Part shown: positions 49,132-59,612 of the stretch, piece by piece
Numbering within the stretch: position 1 is the first letter of the stretch
Layout: each line of letters opens with the position of its first letter
DNA from: Anaspis maculata
Lineage: Eukaryota > Arthropoda > Insecta > Coleoptera > Scraptiidae
Reading direction: 5' to 3'
Assembly (NCBI GenBank): GCA_949128115.1
Contig: OX421961.1
Span: 99,653,863-99,717,862 of the forward strand
Length of the DNA: 64,000 bases
The notes under the pieces: model-generated
Database searches by the model: none
Seen by the model: the letters and a program-made list of their open reading frames with translations, nothing else
What the model was told of the DNA's origin: nothing
Translations under genes and position numbers: made by a program

Positions 49132-49669
49132 CTTCCGAATGACCGGGCGGCGTGTCCCGCCGTGACGCTGACAGCGTCGTTGAAGTGTGAAGTCGAAGGT
49201 GCGCCAACCAGGTGAGACGAAAAGGTGAATGGACGAGAGCGTGGTCGTCGTAATCGCACGGACGCACACCGGCGTCTCCGTCTGGATGCACGTCTGGTAA
49301 GCAGCGCGCCACCGTAACAACTGCCAGATTACGAAATTCACGGCGTCGAGACGCTCCCGCCGATCGCCGTCGCGTGCTGCATGTGGTTGGCGGTGGATTT
49401 TGCACTCACTTCGGCTCTCGGTGGCGGTACCGAATGAGGAAACATGCGCGAAACTTTTTCCGTCGCAGAGATACCAACCCCCTTTCGAACCTCCTCCTCT
49501 GGGCTCAACTCTTTCGACGGTGATGATGGCCAGGACTGATGTCGGTCGGCCAACAAGATAAGAACCGCACGGGCAAAATCCGACGGCGAAAACCTCAACG
49601 TTCGACAAAACGAGATCAGAGACCAGAACATGCAGCATGCGGCTCAAAAACGTATACGACGGCCAATAA
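49132..49669 (-). CDS. Candidate GC-rich exon of an unidentified gene
   Basis: On the minus strand a pyrimidine tract and AG (CTTACACTTTCAG) precede 49669, and a donor GTAAGA follows 49132. Between them one frame is open for all 538 bp, and this frame extends open over 240 codons in total (49021-49743). The GC-rich, CpG-bearing composition differs sharply from the surroundings. Other minus frames are also partly open, one of which gives a proline/serine-rich stretch (WPSSPSKELSPEEEVRKG) ending at 49338. I recognise no domain. It could be a coding exon, a GC-rich 5' UTR exon, or chance openness in GC-rich DNA. Confidence 0.35.
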
Positions 49670-49743
49670 CTGAAAGTGTAAGTAATCCGCATTTTGTGGT
49701 GAGTATGTAGAAAGGCTTTGATGAAATAGAGCAGAAGTGTCAC

Positions 49744-50457
49744 CCGAAGTAATTAATCGGTGTACTTATTATTCCGAGAGAAAGTGAATCACGGTCCAGG
49801 TAGGCACTCGGGCAGGCGAGGAGGCGAGCACCCGACTGAAGAAAGTATGCAGACGTGGTCCTCGAGGTCGCACCATCAGTGTGACCTTTAAGAATTTGCG
49901 GTTACCATCAAGCGATAAGTGATGTAACCACGCCTGCAAAAAAAATCTGTTACCGATAAGCGAAATCCCTTATTTTTAGCAGGATTGTGTTGGTAATGAT
50001 AAGTTGCTAGGTATAAATACGAGTAGAGACATCTTTACCTAACTGCAACACAGCGAAATTCTTTACGTGAGTTATGTAACAGGCCGCTATAATGAATGGG
50101 GAGAACCTTGTTTGAAGTTTGAGGGCGTCCGCTGAGCTTTATGTGCTTTGAAAGTCAGACATATTTTTGGCGTCTTGTTCTAAACTTCTCAGAACTTTTA
50201 AATTCGAATTCTAGAGGATCTCAGTCTACTACAATACGTAGGCTCAGTATTCCCTGATCCAAAAGGTAAATGCCATGGAGATGATGTTAGAACAATGGTA
50301 TAATATTGAGGGACTTGGACCTACCATGCGGAAGGTTAGAACTTCCGTACACTTTATCTTGGCGACCCGGTAGTCGCCCCTCTCAAGATCGGGGAGTTGC
50401 GGTAAGCATCTCGCCTTTGACTGAACTGATTATTACCTCTTGTTCAAAAAATGTAGG
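49744..50457. other. No recognisable gene
   Basis: A plus-strand TATA-like GTATAAATAC lies at about 50011, without an attributable transcript. Confidence 0.3.
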
Positions 50458-50459
50458 TA

Positions 50460-51404
50460 GGGGAAGGTTACTTAAAATGGGATACTCAGCTAAAACGGGA
50501 TACCAAAGGTTCTGACAAAACCAAGTATCGCCATCTAACCCAATATTCACCGAACTCAAGCTCTAGTCTAATGCAACGGTCAAACGTACTTTCAAGTTGA
50601 CAGCTGAAGCGCGAGCCGTACCAGGTAGGTTTTATGGTTTTCAGATTTTCTGATCTAATATCAAGGGTTCATATTAGTAAGAATTGCGTGCGAAGTGAAA
50701 GGGAGAACATGTTCATTATTTATTTACCTCAAGCCAAGATATGAAGTATTGATTTGACCAACAAGTTTTTTTGATTTATTTTGGGGTTACGTGAAAAAAA
50801 AAATTCGAATGTCAAATATGAGTGTTCGGGTAAAACGGGATTTTTGTCATCCCGTAAAACGGGATATCCCAGATGCGTGGGGTGCAGAAGGTGGGTTCAT
50901 GATGCCTGCGCCAGGGCAGATGAAGAAGGAGAAGATTTTCTTTGTGACTTCTGCCTCGAAGTCTGACTTTTTTCTTGTCTTATGCATAATTTAGGAATGT
51001 TTATTTTGCTTTTGTCTTGTTACCTAAGAATGGTAGTTGATGTTCATATTTTATATGTCTGTTATACCTACCTAGTAGTTTCCATAATAAAAACTTGGAA
51101 TTTGGATGTCTGGTTATCATATTCCTAATAGACTAGTCAAATCTATCAATTTCAATTACTATCCCATTTTAAGGATATGAGGTATCCCGTTTTACCGTAT
51201 GGGTTCCCTAAAATGGGATACTTGCACATTTCTTGGAAAAGTAGTTATATTTCGGAAAATACATTCTCGTTCCAAAAACTCTTTGGGGTTATGATATAAA
51301 ACAGAGCAAGGAATAATTAGACATAATTAGATGAGGATTGCTTTATCCAGCTATTATTTCTAAGGGTTCAAACCTTAAGTATCCCATTTTAAGTAACCTT
51401 CCCC
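50460..51404 (+). mobile_element. Internally deleted pogo/Tc1-like transposon
   Basis: The ends GGGGAAGGTTACTTAAAATG and complement (26 bp including GGGATAC) are perfect inverted repeats, flanked by TA (50458-50459, 51405-51406). Subterminal AAAACGGGATA / TATCCCGTTTTA motifs recur at least four times. The interior retains a short zinc-finger frame (50781-50966) but no DDE domain, so it is non-autonomous. Confidence 0.88.
50781..50966 (+). pseudogene. C-terminal PHD-like zinc finger of a lost transposase
   Basis: The last 33 residues read RCVGCRRWVHDACARADEEG and then FLCDFC, a C-x2-C-x2-W-x-H-x2-C ... C-x2-C arrangement typical of the second half of a PHD-like finger. Such fingers occur at the C-terminus of some pogo/jerky-type DDE transposases. 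It lies inside the TA-flanked element, which supports a transposase origin. The catalytic domain is absent and the first cysteines of the finger are not seen. The listed start is not a true initiator. Confidence 0.6.
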
Positions 51405-51406
51405 TA

Positions 51407-52581
51407 CTCAGTTATTCAAGAGCGACTAGGTGGGCCGCCTTGCCGATTGATTTTACGAAAGACAAAAAACGTGGGTGCGTGACCATGGTCACCCTCGGAA
51501 GAAGTGAAACTTCTTTATTGGTATGAAATCAGTTAGCAAACAACGTTAGAACAGGTGTTATTTTTGTTTTTGTGTTATTTTATAAATGTATACAATACAT
51601 TTATAAAATTTTACATTATGTAAATGTGTAGATACTTATGTAAGTACACAGGGTGTAACACTTTTTTGACAATATTTCAGGAGATAATAGAGCATCGAAA
51701 AATAAGTAGGTATGTAGGTACTTTCGCAAAAACGAAAAAACTTTTTTTTCAAGTAATAATGGGTAAAAAGAATGAAAATTGAAAAAATGTGACAAAAGTC
51801 AACATAACCAGCTTGTAGGTATGCATCAACTTACTTTGTGTACCAAATTTGGTCAAAATCCAGTGGTTAAATATGAAGTTATAACAAAACAAGCAAATAA
51901 CATGTCTCATGGGCATGAAGTTCAATAGTGCACCTTTTTTTTGAAGGATTAGTGAGCACAAGATGTTTATCAGGGTTCTACCATTATTTGGGCAGAAATT
52001 TCAATATGGCGGCCAACTTAGTGGCAGAATCATGAAATTTGGCTTGAAAATCAGAATGATCGTACTAGACAAGGGAAAGTTCCAAGTTTCATGAAAATCG
52101 TTTCACTAATAAGAGATTTCGATATGGCGGCCAAAATGGCGACAGAGCATCATTTGTCCTGAATCAGATGTATTTTGATGAAATCACATCGCCTGCAAAT
52201 TTCACTCAAATCGGACCACTTCCCATAGAAATTCAAAATGGCGGATCAAAGATGGCGGACAAGTGACAAAAATCATTATATCAACTTGGTGGACACGTAC
52301 ACTGAGCAAAATGACTCTATAAGAATTTATGAGCAGAAAATTTTTTATATTCAAAATGAATCAAATTATGCTAGGATAATCGGTCATTTAAGCTGGCCTA
52401 AAACGCATTCTATGGAATGTAACATTAATTTTACTGGAAAAATCCAATGCCTCATGTAAAATAATTTCAATTATTCCCTTAAGATGCATTTCTTCTTCAA
52501 TAAGAAAAGTTGAATATCATTGTGTTATACCTCAGGTATAATAATTTCTCACTGCTGGCTTTGGAGCGAAATAGTATATTA
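51407..52581. other. Repeat-like DNA with ATGGCGG motifs
   Basis: No gene. The motif ATGGCGGCC / ATGGCGGAC occurs four or five times at 52006-52260, which is common in insect non-coding repeats. CACAGGGTGTAACAC near 51649 resembles an end of the CAGGGTGT palindromic family, without partner. Confidence 0.4.
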
Positions 52582-52696
52582 TATACCAAGGTTGAGAAAG
52601 GATTATTATAGCTGAAGCGCCAGTTTAGATCCCGAAGCGCAGCTGAGGGATATAAGGCGCTGAAGCTATAATAATTTTCTCGACCGTGGTTTATAC
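52582..52696. repeat. 115 bp hairpin with GCGCAGC loop
   Basis: Arms TATTATAGCTGAAGCGCC and GGCGCTGAAGCTATAATAAT with outer AAGGTTGAGAAA / TTTCTCGACC. The loop contains CCCGAAGCGCAGCTGAGGG. Confidence 0.8.
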
Positions 52697-53882
52697 AGTA
52701 TTTTTTTTACTACTAGAAAATCGCCATCCCAATGTAGGAACAGGTTAATAATGGTGTACTTCACGGCTAGTAGTGAAAAAATATAGTTTTTATAGATAGA
52801 TACGTATAGATACCTACGTTCTTATGTATTTCTTTTTGGACTTCTCCGACAGAAGATCAAGTGTGGCTTAAGAAGCCATCGCCATCGGTGGAAGTAGTGC
52901 AGCGCCTCAAAAACGAAAATTCTTGCTGGGTGCTTTTCAATAAAAAAGAGACTGACACTAGTGATAATTGTTAAATGACAAGTAAAAACAAAATCATAGG
53001 TGCCCATTATGTCATTGCTAACTAGATCGATCTATAATCGCTTTTCAGTTTTTCGGCTTTTATGGTTCAAAATCAAATTCAAAAAAAGAATGAGTCGTGT
53101 AAAAAACGTTGTATGCAGCTCAAGCGTAAAGCCTGTTCTAGGCCCTCTGTCTGAATGTGCCCTCGCTTTGCGAATATTCGGACAGAAAATGCGAAATTTA
53201 ATGTCAAAGTCGTCATATTGGTCAATCAGAGCCCTCGAATTCAAAATTTGACATATAAAATCGCATTTTCTGTCCGAATATTCGCATCTGGGAACCCAGC
53301 TTTATAGGTACATACGTCGGGCCTAAAACAGTCGCTTCACGCTCTTACTACATAAATAACTATTTTTATCAGGTGTAATAATTTTTTACTGCTGACTTGA
53401 ACACAGCTGACTAGGTACATTTTCCGCGCGCAGTTGCTTTCGAGTAACTTTTGCTTGTCCGTCCCGGTTTTCAAAAATGAAGAAAGAGATTGTGGGTGTT
53501 TCTCAGATCCTGACGTCCTGGGGCCTGGGGGGTTTGCAGAGCTGGTGGAATCATTTGAAGGTATGTTGACTTGATTCTTTGCATTATTTTAGTCAGTACA
53601 ATCCGAGGAGAAATCTGATGAAGTTAGGGATGAAGTATTTTGAATTTGCACTAACAAGAGTGATAAATTCTTTCACATAAAAACGCTAAAGAATGTCGAT
53701 TTCTATTTTGAGGGGGACATCTCGAACACATATTGTCAAAGTTTTATCTTCAACTCCTTCGCCCCCACCCTACCCTACTTTAGAATTCCGAATAGCATTA
53801 CCTATCTTGCGATAAATCAAATTGAAAGTAATAAAATTCTTTTTTTGTCAAATATACAGGGTGGTCCAGGCTATAGTAGCAA
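52697..53882. other. No recognisable gene, partial repeat
   Basis: 53700-53840 resembles 61660-61800 (GGGGACATCT, CCCCACCC, ATACATCAAATTGAA-like strings), a fragment of the foldback family at 61498-62249. Confidence 0.4.
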
Positions 53883-55394
53883 TAATTCACCATTCGATAG
53901 TCCATCGAAAACTAGGTCGACATGCATGATTTAATTTTTTTCTAAAACGCCTCCTAAGAGAGATACAGCCCTTCAAAGTTCAGTTTTTGAAATCTTCTTT
54001 TTGCAATAACTCTCAAGTCATCAAAGCGATTTCACCAAATTTGTGACAAATACTTACGAAATAAATACCCATCACTTGACGTAGATAACTTTTGTCAAAA
54101 ATATCCAGTGACGTAGAAAATGGGGTGGGACAAGTTGAGCAATCTCCCGGTATCTACGCCACTGGACAATTTTGACACAAGTAATCTACGTCGAGTGATG
54201 GGTATTTATTTCATAAGTATTTGTACCAAATTTGGTAAAAATCGCTTTGATGACTTGAGAGTTATTGCAAAAAGATGATTTTAAAAACTGAACTATCTCC
54301 CTTAAGAAGCGTTTTGGAGAAAAATTAAATTGCATGTTGACCTAGGAGGATATAAGAATAGGGAGGGAAGGTTCGTCATAAAAAGTGAAGCCATGGAAAT
54401 GTCATATCCGCCATCTTTGTACGCCCAAAATTTTTATCACTTTACCATTGAAACTGAATATTGCCACGTCAAGTTCTGCGAGCTGTCGCTCTTGTCAGTG
54501 TCAGTCTATGACGCTTTGTGCTGCACCAGATCCAGCCATATCCTTCCTAAATATGATCGTTGGATTACAAAAAGGAATTTCATTACAGGTTTCACTAACT
54601 TCTACTTATTAGCATTTTTGTCACTAACTTCGTGGTAGGTGACAGTCCGTAGCAGTAGGAATTCCACCAAGATAGGTACCTAGGTAGGTACTATTCATTG
54701 TGATTTTGCCATGGACCTTGAAGTCTACACAGGCCTCAAGACTGGCTGATGATGAGGTTTCCAGAGTACTTCTATCACTGTTCAGTGTAGATCACAGAGT
54801 GTAGATCATCATTAGGTGTATTAACAGTGCTGACCTCACAAATACGTGGTAGAATCTAGGAGGAAAGAATCGAACTGCTCATTTTCTGCTCATTATTTTT
54901 GGAATTTGCTGGTCATTCTCATCCTTGCCTTACATTCTACTGGAACATCGGGCGACCCCATACTACAGGTAGGCATCTTCCCTTCGGCAGCTTCGGCTCG
55001 CATTGATTGGATATTCCTCATACATTGGCGCACGTAGCCAATGTCTTTCCCACACCTGGGAAAGCTGATCTATGCAGCTCTTATAGATGAAGCACCATCC
55101 AAACAAAATCCAGGCACAAAGATAAATGATATCAGGCAGGACTCATTTTATGTCAACCAAAAAAATCTCACTAACCTCAAATAGTTTCAAATTATTTCAG
55201 TAACGTCAATCTAAATCACAAAAGTCAAAAGACTCTTGAGACTAGATGCAATATTTGGGCGTAGTTGCTACTTCACCCCTTACGTCTCCCGGCTTCATTT
55301 CCCCCCGCCCACAAGCTGGGTTATACTCCCTCCCTATTCTTATATCCTCCTAGATGTTGACCTAGTTTTTGATGGACCATCGAATGGTGAATTA
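53883..55394. mobile_element. Foldback element interrupted by a 1 kb transposon
   Basis: The left arm starts TAATTCACCATTCGAT at 53883. The right arm ends ATCGAATGGTGAATTA at 55394. Arms of about 230 bp surround a short centre near 54120-54150. The right arm is cut by the insertion at 54342-55353; without it the palindrome would be about 490 bp. Confidence 0.88.
54342..55353. mobile_element. 1012 bp DNA transposon with 8 bp target duplication
   Basis: Terminal inverted repeats start CTAGGAGGATATAAGAATAG and run 27 bp perfectly. The target duplication ATGTTGAC lies at 54334-54341 and 55354-55361. The 8 bp length points to hAT or P-type transposition, but the termini do not look like classical hAT ends. 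The interior has a 102-codon frame (54330-54638) that crosses the left terminus and is therefore unlikely to be a gene. Confidence 0.9.
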
Positions 55395-55402
55395 TCAACA
55401 GT

Positions 55403-55574
55403 AATATCACAAGTGCTTAGATTTTCACGATAATTTTGGTCAGGCGATCGCGAGTGCTGATTGTAGCGATAAATGCCCGACTCCGTAGGAGGAGGGCATT
55501 TATCCAGGGACAATCAGCCCGAGGGAAACGCCTGGCCAAAATTATCTGGGAAAATCTCGAGCACGAGTGATATT
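55403..55574. mobile_element. 172 bp hairpin MITE
   Basis: AATATCAC, GATAATTTTGGTCAGGCG and ATAAATGCCC at the left are mirrored by GGGCATTTAT, CGCCTGGCCAAAATTATC and GTGATATT at the right. The tip is GACTCCGTAGGAGGAG. It starts 8 bp after the 53.9 kb foldback ends. Confidence 0.8.
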
Positions 55575-55752
55575 TTGAAGATTATTACATAAAAGAAGTC
55601 CGAAGTGACAGCTGTCAGATTTTGTTGTTTACATGAATTTTATTCCGTTGCTATTGACAGTGGGATTTAGATAAGTGAATATTATCCTTGTAGGTCTAAT
55701 AATCAAGGGCGTTGTATGTAATAATCGCTACTATAAGCTGAACCAGCCTGTA

Positions 55753-56803
55753 CAGGGTGTCCCGAAATTAATGCAACAAAATTTACAGGGAGGTAGACAA
55801 TTGAAAAATAAGGGGACTTCTTCAAAAAAAATACCCTTGGAAACGTAATAACGGAGATACAAGCATTCAAAGTTGTTTTTTTCTGCATAACTTTTGAACC
55901 GTTGAGCCGATTTTATTCAAACTTGAACCAAAGTTTACTAAAATAGGTCTCTATCGAACAATGATAACGCATTTCATTAAACATCTTTAGAGGCGAAGAT
56001 AATATGGAGTACCTTCCCCCTTTTTCCCCTATTTTTCACCCCCTGAAATAGTTTTGGAAATTGTTGCAATTTTTGAATTCTACGTTCAATTTAGAGAAAA
56101 AAAGTTACTCTTGCAAAATTTGGATTGGAGGCTTCATTTTCGAGATATTTGGATGAAACTTCGGAGAACATTTCAAAATCGCCACTTTTCAGGGCCCATT
56201 TTTTTTTTCTAAAAAGCTTTCATGTTTCTCAGCAAAAATGGTAGTTTATCAGCTTGAAACACCTAGAAAACTTATTTCAGTTGAGGAATCTTGAGTTTTC
56301 TTGAATTTTGATTTTCAAGGCCTTGAAAGTGGTGTTTTCGAGATGTTCTCCGAAGTTTCAAACCCAAATATCTCGAAAATGAAGCCTTTAATCAAAATGT
56401 TGCAAGAGTAACTTTTTTCTCTAAATTGAACGTAGAACTTAAAAATTGCAACAATTTTTAAAAATATTGTTGAATAATAAAAAAAAAATTAAAATATTAA
56501 AGGAGGTGAAAAATAGGGAGAAAAGGGGAAAGGTGCCCCCTATTATCTTCGCTCCTGAAAATGTTTGATGAAATGCGTTATCATTGTTCGATAGAGACCT
56601 ATTTTAGTAAACTTTGGTTCAAATTCAAATAAAATCGGCTCAACGGTTCAAAAGTTATGCAAAAAAAACTGTTTTGAAAAACCAGTTTTGAAGGCCTGTA
56701 TCTCCGTTATTACGTTTGCGAGAGTATTTTCATTGAGAAAGTCCCCTTATTTTTCAATTGTCTACCTCCCTGAATTTTGTTGCAATCATTTCGGGACACC
56801 CTG
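55753..56803. mobile_element. 1051 bp foldback with CAGGGTGTCCCG ends
   Basis: CAGGGTGTCCCGAAAT and its near-complement ATTTCGGGACACCCTG end the element, flanked by TA (55751-55752, 56804-56805). Arms of about 500 bp are inverted copies with a centre near 56270. The type of terminus and TA target suggest a Tc1/mariner-related element. No coding. Confidence 0.9.
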
Positions 56804-56959
56804 TATCTAGAAATATTTTAATTCTATCTAGTAGGTATATGACTCGTGCCTTATTGGTGATAAATGGCAGAAGTACCAACTTGAAATTTATTACAATGAT
56901 TATTGCGATGATCTTATTTATTTGTAATTTTATTAAAAGCAGCACGAAAAACGATGTAT

Positions 56960-57075
56960 GCTACTCGCGCTGAAAACGGCATAGCATAACTCTCTTACAT
57001 AACGCTTACATGCAGCTCGAGGCCGTAGGCCGAGTTCACGTTCGTTATGCTATGCCCGGTTTTCGGCACTAGTAA
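56960..57075. repeat. 115 bp hairpin with GGCCGTAGGCC tip
   Basis: TACTCGCGCTGAAAACGGC ATAGCATAAC pairs with GTTATGCTAT GCCCGGTTTTCGGCACTAGTA. The tip reads CTCGAGGCCGTAGGCCGAG. Confidence 0.75.
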
Positions 57076-57453
57076 CATAAAATTACTATTATTATCAATG
57101 GTCGTGTTTTAAAGCTGAAAGAGAGTACCTACATTTCCAAGCTTGTGTAATCAGTCCGGTCTATGTCAAGTAGGCACGGCCGCACGCGGGTAAAATAGAA
57201 CCGCTCTAAAAGAAATCAGTTTCCTGCACTTTCAAAAAGCGTGCCGCAGTTAAGCCAGATGTAATATCATTAGAAAACAATGGGAGGCATTCTCGCAAAC
57301 GCATTCCAGAGGGCGCGACATAGGCTTGGGACCAAATGTCAACGTCATGTCAACGTCAAGTCCAAGGTCAAGCTTGCAGTTGTCATTGCTTGTCAGAGCG
57401 TAACCTAACCTATCTTTATTGTTCATTGTCGTCGCATGACTCGCATGGTGTTA

Positions 57454-58172
57454 AGCTGGATTCATAGTTTCAGTAAGTTAAGAAATAAGAAATAACAGTA
57501 GGAAGTAAGATAAGCAGTAAGCGTTAAGCAGTATGAAATGATTCAGAGTTTGCAAAAAGTAAGAAATAGGCATGCGCAATAGTTGACGTTGTTGACACCA
57601 TAATATGACAGCTCAGCTGTTCACTTGACAGTCCGAGTCCACTTTTTCTCTGTTTTGAGTTTGATTACATAACCTCTGTGTTGTTGTTTTTACCACGAGT
57701 ATTTTCCGAAATTTTGATAATGAATTTGATAGATGACGACGAAGCTGCAGCTATTGCGGGAATTCCACTAGGGTACTCTGTTTTGACAAATAAAAAAAGC
57801 AACGGAGACCGAGACGATTCAAAACACGAGTCATTAATAGAAAAAGGCGAACACATGGATTTTTTCGAGCGTATTTTCTGGAAATGAAGGCAAAAGATCT
57901 CGAATAATTCTCCAAATACACACGCCAATTTCAAAATTCACCAAGGAGTGCACACGAACCCGCACGATATGGCACGATCCTATACGATCAGTAAGCAATA
58001 AGCAGTAAGAAATGGAATTGGACCATTTCCTTAATTCTTTTTTCATACTGCTAACGCTTACTGCATACCTTACTGCCACTATGAATGGTGATATTGTTTT
58101 GCGCATGTTTATTTTCCTTACTTCTTACTGTTACTTCTTATTTCTTAACTTACTGCAACTATGAATCCAGCT
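57454..58172. mobile_element. PIF/Harbinger-type MITE with TTA target
   Basis: 719 bp. The ends AGCTGGATTCATAGTT and AACTATGAATCCAGCT are perfect inverted repeats and continue with AAGAAATAAGAAATAACAGT-type repeats of about 55 bp. TTA flanks at 57451-57453 and 58173-58175. The subterminal zones are full of AAGCAGTAAG-like units. Confidence 0.92.
57720..57887 (+). CDS. Unidentified 55-residue frame inside the Harbinger MITE
   Basis: MNLIDDDEAAAIAGIPLGYS then a charged tail ending FFERIFWK. It lies at the non-repetitive centre of the TTA-flanked element. PIF/Harbinger elements normally encode a DDE nuclease and a Myb-like protein; this is too short to be either but could be a remnant of an N-terminus. 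I could not confirm it. Confidence 0.25.
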   Translation: MNLIDDDEAAAIAGIPLGYSVLTNKKSNGDRDDSKHESLIEKGEHMDFFERIFWK

Positions 58173-58438
58173 TTAGTGTCACCGGTACCGGGTGCTTGTC
58201 GTTTGAAAGGCAGGGCAAATGCGCGCGAAGCAGCGCGGGTCGCCTGGCGGTTCGTGCGAAACAAAATCCCGGCCAGTGAGACGATAAATGCAACCCACAG
58301 TGGTCCCAAGCTATCAAGTTTAAGCAGGGCTCCGTTTAACTTTGGGTAAGTTCAGTTTGACTGCCCAAGGCAAAAATTCATTTTTGTTTACTACTATAGA
58401 CCCGAGGGGCTCCATATGGTATCTACTGAAGAGGCAAA

Positions 58439-58802
58439 GAGATGCTCTGAATAAGCCACTCCTGCTTCATCCTAGCACATGGATAACGGAGAGAGAAATT
58501 GGACTATACTATACGAGAACAGGAGGACATTTCGGAAAACTCTGTAAAGTGATGGTTTGAATTATTGTAATAAAGTGAAATGCCCTGACTGATTAAAGAA
58601 CTGTATTTCATGTGTATAATTTTCGTATACTACGCACAACGCTGTGAACATAATAACTTAACTGAACAAGTTCAAAACTTCAACATAGAACCAACATAAC
58701 CTAGATCCCTTCATGCAGCTTAGCAATGTCAATGTTTTTCGATGATTCCTGTCTCCATCTGTCTAATAGAATGGAGCAGGAAGGGCTTATTCAGAGCATC
58801 TA
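58439..58802. mobile_element. 360 bp insertion with 30 bp inverted ends
   Basis: GATGCTCTGAATAAGCC at 58441 and its complement GGCTTATTCAGAGCATC ending at 58800 bound the insertion. The inverted paralogue shows the empty site (GAGGTAAATGGACC, about 60430-60443, read on the minus strand). Inside is an open frame that runs from the upstream exon frame (DPRGSIWYLLKRQRDALNK, then STWITEREIGLYYTRTG) to a stop at 58558-58560, with AATAAA at 58569-58574, so the insertion could act as a new terminal exon. Confidence 0.75.
58569..58574 (+). terminator. Candidate polyadenylation signal within the 58.4 kb insertion
   Basis: AATAAA nine bases after the stop at 58560, on the plus strand. Confidence 0.35.
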
Positions 58803-59612
58803 TGGACCTAGGGCATCACTTAATTTGGAGGACCAACAAACAAACGCACAGACCCGCGTTCGACAGAATGACAGGTGTCAAGCGTTAATTTGGAGGATCA
58901 ACAATCAACATAACCTCTATAACCTACAAATTTGAAGTCCAGTCGGTCGTTTACTCGTTTTATTTTTGTTGTGTGGTGTCGATGGGCTTCGTACAGACAG
59001 ATTTAGATGTGTACCTACTGTGTGCATTCAAGGATTCGTCGTAGTATTTGCGAAAACGGTGGGCAAATATTTCCATGGATTTGAAGGCTTGAAAGAGGGT
59101 CCACCCGAGGCAGGCTATCTTGCAAAAATCCGCTTGTTAGATTGCTCTCTACACAGTTATGTGTAGTCTAATTATGTGTAGTAACAATCAGTTCGTGTTC
59201 ATACCAAGGTAGCTACCAACACTGTGCACTGTGCAGCACCTAACAATAAGGTCCTTACATGTTTTGCATAAGGATCTCTTTTTGTAGGTCCTGCACTCCG
59301 AGCGGAAAGGAAAACAGCTCTTGCAGTGATGATCCAACCAGAGAGCAGAGACATAATTTCTACTCATGCCTCCACAACGGGATTCCAAACAGATGCACCA
59401 TAGCTGTGACTACACAACGACCAGAGTCCTGGTGCATATTTTGAATGTGATGCATGGTTGCTATCATCACAGCTGTTGTGTTGTGTTCAGAATTTTACTG
59501 CTGTATGCAATTATTGATCACAATGTTTTCAAATTGGAAGGAGTCTCTGTGACAAAAGTATGTATATTATTATAAATTATACACACTGTATAATACTCCA
59601 TTTGTTGTGCAG

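Larger units (their letters stand above)
57436..58345 (+). pseudogene. Short ORF exon interrupted by a Harbinger MITE
   Basis: Removing the TTA-flanked insertion (57454-58172 plus one TTA) joins ATGACTCGCATGGTGTTA (57436-57453) to 58176-58345 in frame, giving 62 codons (MTRMVLVSPVPGACRLKG, then arginine-rich) that end at a GTAAGT donor. The only likely acceptor, CTATAG before 58400, would lead to a stop after 17 more codons. The exon end and the small intron are conserved in an inverted paralogous copy (60526 on the minus strand). I do not recognise the product. As it stands the exon is disrupted. Confidence 0.35.
58325..59145 (+). repeat. Left copy of a diverged inverted duplication
   Basis: Successive blocks of this segment reappear, inverted, in 60120-60550: the exon end and donor near 58345, the intron 58346-58399 with acceptor, AATTTGGAGGACCAACAAAC at about 58818, TATAACCTACAAATTTGAAG at about 58918, and GAGGCAGGCTATCTTGCAAA near 59108. 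The copy contains one extra insertion, 58439-58802. Confidence 0.85.

Noticed and set aside
54330..54638. 102-codon frame at 54330
   Set aside because: It starts in the host foldback arm and crosses the terminus of the inserted transposon, so it cannot be an ancestral gene.
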